Below, piece by piece: positions 1 through 5,180 of a stretch of DNA of 6,481 nt. Under the pieces are notes generated by a model. It ran no database searches. It was given only the letters and a program-made list of their open reading frames with translations, and was not told the DNA's origin. This DNA is from Spyradocola merdavium (GTDB taxonomy: Bacteria; Bacillota; Clostridia; Christensenellales; UBA1750). Location: NCBI GenBank assembly GCA_018711265.1, contig DVIM01000160.1:1-6481 (forward strand), read 5' to 3'. The position numbers were made by a program, and so were the translations under genes. The first letter of the stretch is position 1, and every line of letters begins with the position of its first letter.

Positions 1-55
1 CCTGCCCGGTGTTCCGGCCGGCTTATTGGCCCGATGGGCCAAACGCACGGCCTCC
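1..55. repeat. Direct repeat copy 1 (intergenic, palindrome-containing)
   Basis: This is the first of two near-identical 55-bp segments; it matches 102-156 at 54 of 55 positions. The only difference is A34 versus G135, which falls in the loop of a perfect hairpin (TTGGCCC, 3-nt loop, GGGCCAA at 26-42). After base 55 the two copies diverge. The window begins inside the unit, so it probably extends further left: copy 2 is preceded by GCAGGTGAAA, the other half of a hairpin, and that half would lie upstream of base 1 here. I infer a dispersed or tandem intergenic repeat. A TTG-started reading frame crosses it but has no ribosome binding site and no protein-like character. Confidence 0.85.
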
Positions 56-91
56 AGGCCCGCTTTCGCGGACCCTTCGACTTCGCAGCGT

Positions 92-172
92 GCAGGTGAA
101 ACCTGCCCGGTGTTCCGGCCGGCTTATTGGCCCGGTGGGCCAAACGCACGGCCTCCGGCTTTCTGCCGGGGG
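92..172 (+). other. Chain of four GC-rich hairpins upstream of mfd
   Basis: Four adjacent inverted repeats lie in this stretch. They are GCAGGT-GAA-ACCTGC (92-106), CCGG-TGTT-CCGG (107-118), TTGGCCC-GGT-GGGCCAA (127-143) and CCTCCGGC-TTTCT-GCCGGGGG (152-172, with one G-T pair). None is followed by a T-run, so they do not look like intrinsic terminators. The last ends 18 nt before the mfd Shine-Dalgarno sequence. If transcribed, they would form a strongly structured mfd leader; otherwise they are part of a mobile or dispersed palindromic element. I do not recognise a known riboswitch. I found no convincing mfd promoter in 1-202, so transcription may start further upstream. Confidence 0.6.
102..156. 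repeat. Direct repeat copy 2 (intergenic, palindrome-containing)
   Basis: Second copy of the 55-bp repeat, 101 bp downstream of the first, ending 46 bp before the mfd start codon. It contains the same TTGGCCC/GGGCCAA hairpin (127-143) with a GGT loop instead of GAT. Because 101 is not a multiple of three, the two copies are read in different frames, which argues against a protein-coding repeat. Confidence 0.85.
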
Positions 173-190
173 AAGAGAAACGTACTAGAG

Positions 191-196
191 AGGAGG
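191..196 (+). promoter_or_regulatory. Ribosome binding site of mfd
   Basis: AGGAGG lies 6 nt before the ATG at 203. This near-perfect Shine-Dalgarno sequence fixes the mfd start. The frame is open further upstream to about base 26, but that extension runs through the repeat and lacks any comparable site. Confidence 0.9.
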
Positions 197-202
197 CAAC
201 CC

Positions 203-3200
203 ATGATCGCGGAGGTACTGCTCGCGCCGCTGCGCGCGACAAAGGGATTTTTGGCCCTGGAGGAGGCGGTGGAGCGCTCCGTGGGCAAGCCCGCGGCGGC
301 GTTCGGCCTGGTGGAGGGCGCGCGCGTCGCGGTGGCGGGCGCGCTCAGCCGCGGCCGGCGCACGCTGATCGTCGCGCCCAGCGACCAGGCCGCCATGCGC
401 ACGGCCGAGGACCTGACGCGCTGCGGCGTTGCGGCGGCGCACTTCCCCGCCAGGGAGACGGCGCTCTTCCGCGCGGACGCGGAGAGCCGGGAGCTGATCC
501 ACCGGCGCATCGCGGTGCTGGGGGACCTCCTCCAGGGCAAGGTGCAGGTCGTTTGCGCGCCCATTGAGGCGCTGCTGCTGCAGCTGATGCCGGTTGCGGA
601 GTTCCGGGAGGCGATCCTGACGCTGCAGCCGGGGGACGAGGCGGACCTCTCGGACCTGACGCGCCGCTTGGCTGCGGCGGGCTATGCGCGGGAGGAGGCG
701 GTCGAGGGCCGCGGCCAGTTCGCGGTGCGCGGCGGCATCCTGGACGTCTACCCCGTGCAGGCGATGACGGCCTACCGCGTGGAGTTCTTCGGGGACGAGG
801 TGGACTCCGTGCGCGAGATGGACGTCCTGACCCAGCGCTCGACGCCCACCGACGCGCCGCTGCTCGTCTACCCGGCGACGGAGGCCTGCGCCAGCCCCGC
901 GCAGATGCGCCGCGCGGCGGACCTGCTCGAAGGGGAGCTGTCCGCGCTGCGCGCCCGCGCGCCGAAGAAGCGGGCCGCGGACGACGCGCCCTGGCTCTCC
1001 GGCGAGGACGAGGAGGAGGCCGGCCCGTCGCGGCCGGCGCGCAAGGCCCTTCTCCCCGAGGACCGCAGGCCCGAGCGCATCGAGGCCCTGCGCCTGGGCA
1101 AGCGCGGCGAGGCGCTGGAGAACTTCGTGCCCTATCTCTACGAGAAGCCGGCGTACTTCAGCGACTACTTCGATCCGGAACTGGTCGTTCTGGAGGAGGC
1201 CGGCCGCCTGCGCGAGCGCGCGCAGAACGTCGGCCTGGAGTTCTATGAGCAGGTCAAGAACGCGCTGGAGCGGCAGGAGGCCTTCCCCGGCCAGCAGAAG
1301 CTCCTGGACACCTGGGACAACTTCGTGCGCATCTTAGAGAAGCGGCGCAGCGCCGTGCTCGGGCACATGCAGGTGGGCCTGGGCGACCTGCGCCTGTCGG
1401 CGATCTGCAACATCGAGACGCGGCAGATCCCGGACTTCCAGGGGCAGAACGCGCTGCTCGTGGAGGAGCTGAACGCCTACCGGCAGAAGGGGACGGCGGT
1501 TGCGCTGCTCACGGGCGGGCGCGCGCGCGGCGAGCGCCTGCGCGACTCCCTGCGCGAGCGCGACCTGCCCGTGACCTTTGCGGAGGGGACGGCGCCCCTT
1601 GCGCCGGGGGAGATGGCGGTCATCCCCCTCGGGCTCAGCCGCGGATTCGCCCTTCCGGAGGCAAACTTTGCGGCCCTGGGCGACGCGGACCTGTTCGGCA
1701 CGACGCGCCAGCGCGCCGCGCGCCGCCGCAGGAAGGCGGGCGAGGCCATCCGCGCGTTCACGGACCTGAAGGTCGGGGACTACGTCGTCCACGAGAGCCA
1801 CGGCATCGGCGTCTACACGGGCATCGCGCGCATGACCATGCAGGGCAAGACGCGCGACTATCTGCACATCCAGTACCAGGGCACGGACGCGCTCTACGTG
1901 CCCACGGACCAGCTCGACCGGGTGCAGAAGTACATCGGCATGGAGAACAAGCCCCCGCGCCTGAACAAGCTGGGCGGCACGGAGTGGGCGCGCAGCAAGG
2001 CCCGCGTCAAGGGCGAGATTCTGAAGATGGCCGACGAGCTCATCCGCCTCTACGCCTCGCGCCAGGCGGCCCCGGGCTTCGCCTTCTCCCCGGACACGCC
2101 CTGGCAGCGGGACTTTGAGGACGACTTCCCCTACGAGGAGACGCCGGACCAGCTCCAGTGCATCGCGGAGATCAAGCAGGACATGCAGCAGCCGCACCCC
2201 ATGGACCGCCTGCTCTGCGGGGACGTGGGCTACGGCAAGACCGAGGTCGCCGTGCGCGCGGCGTTCAAGGCCGTCATGGACGGCAAGCAGGTCGCCTTCC
2301 TCGTGCCCACGACCGTTCTTGCGCAGCAGCACTTCCAGTCCGTGCGCAAGCGGTTTTCGCACTTTCCCGTGCGCATCGAGATGCTCTCGCGCTTCCGCAC
2401 CGCGCAGGAGCAGAAGCAGATCCTGCAAAAGCTCAAGGACGGGCAGATCGACATCCTCATCGGCACGCACCGGCTCCTGGGCAAGGACGTGCAGTTCCGC
2501 GACCTGGGCCTGGTCATCATCGACGAGGAGCAGCGCTTCGGCGTGGCGCACAAGGAGAAGCTCAAGCAGCTCAAGACCCAGGTGGACGTGCTGACGCTCT
2601 CGGCCACGCCCATCCCGCGCACGCTGCACATGTCCATGGTGGGCATACGCGATATGTCGCTCCTGGAGACCCCGCCGGAGGAGCGCTACCCCGTGCAGAC
2701 CTATGTGCTGGAGTATTCCGACGCGCTGGTGCGGGACGCGATCCTGCGCGAGCTCGCGCGCAAGGGCCAGGTCTACCTGCTCTACAACCGCGTGCGCAGC
2801 ATCGAGCGCTTCTACGACCACATCTGCCGGCTCGTGCCCGAGGCGCGGGTCGCCGTGGGCCACGGCCAGATGCGCGAGACGAGCCTGGAGGACGTGATGC
2901 TCGACTTCTACGAGGGCAAGTTCGACGTGCTCGTGTGCTCAACGATCATCGAGTCCGGACTGGACGTGCCCGCGGCCAACACCATGATCGTCTGCGACGC
3001 GGACCGCTTCGGCCTCTCCCAGCTCTACCAGCTGCGCGGGCGCGTGGGCCGGTCCAACCGCCTGGCCTACTGCTACCTGACGGTGCCGCCCAACAAGGTG
3101 CTCACCGAGGTCGCGGAAAAGCGCCTCTCGGCCATTCGGGAGTTCACGGAGTTCGGCTCCGGCTTTAAGATCGCCATGCGGGACCTGGAGATCCGCGGCG

Positions 3201-3814
3201 CGGGCAACCTGCTGGGCAGCCAGCAGCACGGCCAGATGGCGGACGTGGGCTACGATCTGTACTGCAAGCTCATGGAGGAGGCGGTCAACGAGCTGCGCGG
3301 CCAGGCGGGCCTGCAGGTGGACGTGGAGACCAAGGTGGAGCTGCCGGTGGACGCCTACCTGCCGCAGGAGTTCGTCCAGGGCGAGGCCCTGCGCATGGAG
3401 GTCTACAAGCGCATCGCCGAGATCGAGACGCGCGCGGACTTCTCCGACGTGCTGGACGAGATGATCGACCGCTTTGGCGACGTGCCGCCCGAGGCCGAGC
3501 ACCTGATGTGGATCGCCCTGCTCAAGGCGCTCAGCGCCCGGCTGCAGATCGAGCGCGTGTTCCTGCGCGGGGGCAAGGTGGTCTTCCGCTTCTCGCCCAG
3601 CGCAACGATCGACGGGGCCAAGCTCGTTTCCGCCCTCAACAAGGCCAAGAGCGACCTCGTGCTGCAGCGCAGCGGCACGGGCACGGTTCTGCTGCTCAAC
3701 CGCGCGGGCGAGCCGGAGCAGCTCATGGAGCTGGCCGTGGACGCGCTGGAGAAGGTCGTGCCCGCGGTCGTGGGCGAAACCAACCCGAATGTTCAAAGAA
3801 AGGTCACAGAATAG
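203..3814 (+). CDS. mfd: Transcription-repair coupling factor Mfd
   Basis: Complete gene, 1203 residues, slightly longer than the usual 1150-1180. Mfd is a cytoplasmic ATP-dependent translocase that binds stalled RNA polymerase, pushes it off damaged DNA and recruits UvrA for nucleotide excision repair. The N-terminal UvrB-like module holds RGQF (170-173) and YRVEFF, whose R192 and F196 appear to match the UvrA-contacting R181/F185 of E. coli Mfd. A charged low-complexity stretch at about 253-290 helps explain the extra length. The CarD-like RNA-polymerase-interacting domain is at about 518-580. The RecG-like helicase core has an FPYEETPDQ segment (642-650), Walker A GDVGYGKT (673-680), Walker B DEEQ (774-777), TLSATP (798-803), STIIESGLD (913-921) and QLRGRVGR (943-950). 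The TRG translocation motif starts near GSGF (985), and the C-terminal regulatory D7 domain spans from about 1047 to the end. No key residue is missing. The start is set by AGGAGG at 191-196. The foldase promoter begins right after the stop codon. Confidence 0.98.
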   Translation: MIAEVLLAPLRATKGFLALEEAVERSVGKPAAAFGLVEGARVAVAGALSRGRRTLIVAPSDQAAMRTAEDLTRCGVAAAHFPARETALFRADAESRELIHRRIAVLGDLLQGKVQVVCAPIEALLLQLMPVAEFREAILTLQPGDEADLSDLTRRLAAAGYAREEAVEGRGQFAVRGGILDVYPVQAMTAYRVEFFGDEVDSVREMDVLTQRSTPTDAPLLVYPATEACASPAQMRRAADLLEGELSALRARAPKKRAADDAPWLSGEDEEEAGPSRPARKALLPEDRRPERIEALRLGKRGEALENFVPYLYEKPAYFSDYFDPELVVLEEAGRLRERAQNVGLEFYEQVKNALERQEAFPGQQKLLDTWDNFVRILEKRRSAVLGHMQVGLGDLRLSAICNIETRQIPDFQGQNALLVEELNAYRQKGTAVALLTGGRARGERLRDSLRERDLPVTFAEGTAPLAPGEMAVIPLGLSRGFALPEANFAALGDADLFGTTRQRAARRRRKAGEAIRAFTDLKVGDYVVHESHGIGVYTGIARMTMQGKTRDYLHIQYQGTDALYVPTDQLDRVQKYIGMENKPPRLNKLGGTEWARSKARVKGEILKMADELIRLYASRQAAPGFAFSPDTPWQRDFEDDFPYEETPDQLQCIAEIKQDMQQPHPMDRLLCGDVGYGKTEVAVRAAFKAVMDGKQVAFLVPTTVLAQQHFQSVRKRFSHFPVRIEMLSRFRTAQEQKQILQKLKDGQIDILIGTHRLLGKDVQFRDLGLVIIDEEQRFGVAHKEKLKQLKTQVDVLTLSATPIPRTLHMSMVGIRDMSLLETPPEERYPVQTYVLEYSDALVRDAILRELARKGQVYLLYNRVRSIERFYDHICRLVPEARVAVGHGQMRETSLEDVMLDFYEGKFDVLVCSTIIESGLDVPAANTMIVCDADRFGLSQLYQLRGRVGRSNRLAYCYLTVPPNKVLTEVAEKRLSAIREFTEFGSGFKIAMRDLEIRGAGNLLGSQQHGQMADVGYDLYCKLMEEAVNELRGQAGLQVDVETKVELPVDAYLPQEFVQGEALRMEVYKRIAEIETRADFSDVLDEMIDRFGDVPPEAEHLMWIALLKALSARLQIERVFLRGGKVVFRFSPSATIDGAKLVSALNKAKSDLVLQRSGTGTVLLLNRAGEPEQLMELAVDALEKVVPAVVGETNPNVQRKVTE

Positions 3815-3817
3815 TAT

Positions 3818-3846
3818 TTGCATCCCGTGCCGTTATCCTGTATAAT
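3818..3846 (+). promoter_or_regulatory. Sigma-A-type promoter of the foldase gene
   Basis: A perfect -10 box TATAAT lies at 3841-3846. Exactly 17 nt upstream is TTGCAT (3818-3823), which keeps the TTG of the -35 consensus. The expected transcription start is near 3853, giving a leader of about 48 nt before the ATG at 3901. A perfect -10 is notable in such GC-rich DNA. The promoter starts 4 nt after the mfd stop codon, so the foldase gene can be transcribed independently of mfd. Confidence 0.75.
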
Positions 3847-3857
3847 AGACGGGTGCA
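3819..3857. promoter_or_regulatory. Inverted repeat straddling the promoter, possible operator
   Basis: The left arm TGCATCCCGT (3819-3828) is the inverse complement of the right arm ACGGGTGCA (3849-3857), apart from one bulged T (3823). The 20-nt spacer contains the -10 box. The left arm overlaps the -35 and the right arm covers the expected transcription start. Because the left arm is not transcribed from this promoter, an mRNA hairpin is unlikely and a protein-binding site is the natural reading, but this is inference. The repeat could be chance. Confidence 0.35.
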
Positions 3858-3882
3858 TAAGGAGCAACAGCGTCTTAGCAAG

Positions 3883-3890
3883 AAAGGAAG
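3883..3890 (+). promoter_or_regulatory. Ribosome binding site of the foldase gene
   Basis: AAAGGAAG precedes the ATG at 3901, with 12 nt after AAAGGA (10 after the final G). This spacing is slightly long, but there is no better site near the start. The start itself is secured by the signal peptide that follows it. A stronger-looking AAGGAG at 3859-3864 is too far away and has no start codon of its own. Confidence 0.6.
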
Positions 3891-3900
3891 AGAAACGAAA

Positions 3901-5091
3901 ATGAAGAAGTTCATCAAGCTGCTGGCCGTCGCGCTGGCTGCCGCAGCGCTGGCGGGCTGCTCGCTGGTGAGCATCAACACCGAAAAGATCACGGTGGCGA
4001 CCGTGGGCGAAGACACCATCACCAAGGCCGCCTTTGACGAGGGGTTCAACGCCTTCCTCGCCCAGTACGGCTACACCCAGGACAGCACCGAGATCGCCGA
4101 CCAGCTCCCGGACCTCAAGGAGCAGTACATCAACATGATGGTGCAGAACCTGGTCATCGAGCAGAAGATCGAGGAGCTGGGCCTTGGCGAGGTCACGGAC
4201 GAGGAGAAGGCCGCCGCCGAGCAGAGCGTGCAGGACTGGTATGACGAGCAGTTTGCGCAGCTGGTGGAGACCTACTCCGCAGACGAAACCGTCGAGGACC
4301 CGGAGGCCGAGGCGACCACCACCATCGAGAACTACCTTTCCTACTACGGCACGACGCTGGAGCAGATGAAGCAGGAAGAGGTGGACTACATCCCCACCCA
4401 GAAGCTCTATGACGAGGTGACCAAGGACATCACCGTCACCGAGGAGCAGATCGAGAGCCAGTTTGCCACCCTCGTCTCCGAGGCCAAGACCAAGTACGAC
4501 GAGGACAAGTCCGCCTTTGTCACCGACTACCAGAGCGGCAACACCATCTACTACACGCCCGAGGGCATGTTCTTCGTCAAGCACATCCTCATCGGCCTGA
4601 CCGAGGAGCAGCAGCAGGAGATCAAGGACCTGCGCGCGGATGAGGACGAGACCGTCGCCGCCACCGCGGACGCCAAGCGCGACGAGTACCTGCTCACCAT
4701 CCGCGAGGAGGCCGAGGCGGTCCTGGCGCGCGTCGACGCCGGCGAGGACTTTGACGCGCTGATCGAGGAGTACGGCGACGACCCGGGCATGAGCGTGTAC
4801 CCGGACGGCTACCTGACGTACGTCGGGGATACCAGCTTTGTGGACGAGTTCGCCGCGGCCTGCGAGGCCCTGACCGAGGACGGCATGACCAGCGGCCTTG
4901 TCGGCTCGGACTTTGGCTACCACATCATCCGCCGCGTTTCGACCCTGCCCGCGGGCGAGGCGACGCTTGCCGACGTGCACGACGCGCTCCAGGAGTCCAT
5001 GCTCCAGGAGGCGAAGGACACCGCCTACAGCGACCAGATCGCCGCCTGGGTGGAGGAGGCCAACGTCACCATCGAGACCGGAAGGCTCTGA
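3901..5091 (+). CDS. PrsA-like foldase lipoprotein, peptidylprolyl isomerase (parvulin family)
   Basis: Complete, 396 residues. It begins with a lipoprotein signal peptide: the KKFIK basic end, a hydrophobic Leu/Ala stretch, and lipobox L17-A18-G19-C20. The mature protein should therefore be tethered to the outer face of the membrane. A SurA/PrsA-type helical chaperone region follows (about 30-215). A parvulin rotamase domain spans about 225-345, with the first-strand VKHILIG (His228), the LIEEYGDDPGM segment (287-297), PDGYL, and the closing FGYHII (338-343, His341). These are the positions expected for the catalytic histidines and for the Asp that replaces Cys in many bacterial parvulins. 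A highly charged insertion of about 30 residues follows the first strand (from 233). The C-terminal helices (346-396) probably pack back on the chaperone part. The family catalyses cis-trans prolyl isomerisation and helps exported proteins fold. The protein is rich in Asp and Glu. The gene has its own promoter and terminator. The symbol prsA is plausible, but clostridial genomes often hold several such paralogues, so none is assigned. Confidence 0.93.
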   Translation: MKKFIKLLAVALAAAALAGCSLVSINTEKITVATVGEDTITKAAFDEGFNAFLAQYGYTQDSTEIADQLPDLKEQYINMMVQNLVIEQKIEELGLGEVTDEEKAAAEQSVQDWYDEQFAQLVETYSADETVEDPEAEATTTIENYLSYYGTTLEQMKQEEVDYIPTQKLYDEVTKDITVTEEQIESQFATLVSEAKTKYDEDKSAFVTDYQSGNTIYYTPEGMFFVKHILIGLTEEQQQEIKDLRADEDETVAATADAKRDEYLLTIREEAEAVLARVDAGEDFDALIEEYGDDPGMSVYPDGYLTYVGDTSFVDEFAAACEALTEDGMTSGLVGSDFGYHIIRRVSTLPAGEATLADVHDALQESMLQEAKDTAYSDQIAAWVEEANVTIETGRL

Positions 5092-5110
5092 TCGCACAAG
5101 TAGGATGAAG

Positions 5111-5152
5111 AGCGACCGATGAAAAGCCCGCCTTTTCTTCAGTCGCTTTTTT
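5111..5152 (+). terminator. Intrinsic terminator after the foldase gene
   Basis: The outer stem AGCGAC (5111-5116) pairs with GTCGCT (5142-5147). The inner stem GAAAAG (5121-5126) pairs with CTTTTC (5132-5137) around a CCCGC loop. The four bases between the stems on each side can add two more pairs, giving about 14 pairs with two mismatches. The T-run 5147-5152 completes a standard Rho-independent terminator. It begins 19 nt after the foldase stop codon. The minus strand lacks a T-run after the stem, so it acts in one direction. Confidence 0.9.
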
Positions 5153-5167
5153 CCACCGATTTCCCAA

Positions 5168-5173
5168 GAGGTG
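5168..5173 (+). promoter_or_regulatory. Ribosome binding site of the transglutaminase-like lipoprotein gene
   Basis: GAGGTG lies 7 nt before the ATG at 5181, a good Shine-Dalgarno match at ideal spacing. It supports this start, as does the lipoprotein signal peptide directly after it. Only 28 nt separate the terminator T-run from this ATG, leaving no room for a normal promoter between them. Confidence 0.8.
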
Positions 5174-5180
5174 AAGATCC

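Noticed and set aside
1..156. CRISPR array
   Set aside because: Only two 55-bp units with a 46-bp gap are present. The unit is longer than normal CRISPR repeats, has several internal hairpins, and no cas genes are nearby.
152..172. Hairpin as an intrinsic terminator before mfd
   Set aside because: The stem is strong, but GAAGAGAAAC rather than a T-run follows it on the plus strand, and the minus strand also lacks a T-run.
26..202. A 59-residue N-terminal extension of Mfd starting at a TTG
   Set aside because: It runs through the repeat and hairpins, has no ribosome binding site and does not resemble an Mfd N-terminus. ATG 203 with AGGAGG 6 nt upstream is far better.
127..567. Second reading frame starting with the same MARWAKRTAS peptide as the frame at 26
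   Set aside because: The shared peptide is only the DNA repeat read twice. Downstream the frame overlaps mfd out of phase and is Gly/Arg-rich, typical of a GC-rich shadow.
1334..2863. 509-residue minus-strand open frame
   Set aside because: It lies wholly inside the helicase-encoding part of mfd. Its His/Leu/Ala/Arg-rich composition is the usual antisense shadow of a GC-rich gene, with no recognisable motif.
3859..3864. AAGGAG as a ribosome binding site for a small leader peptide
   Set aside because: No ATG, GTG or TTG occurs at a usable distance downstream, and the foldase ATG is 36 nt away.
3793..5097. 434-residue minus-strand open frame
   Set aside because: It is antisense to the foldase gene and very rich in Leu, Val and Gly. 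The plus strand has a promoter, ribosome binding site, lipobox and parvulin motifs.
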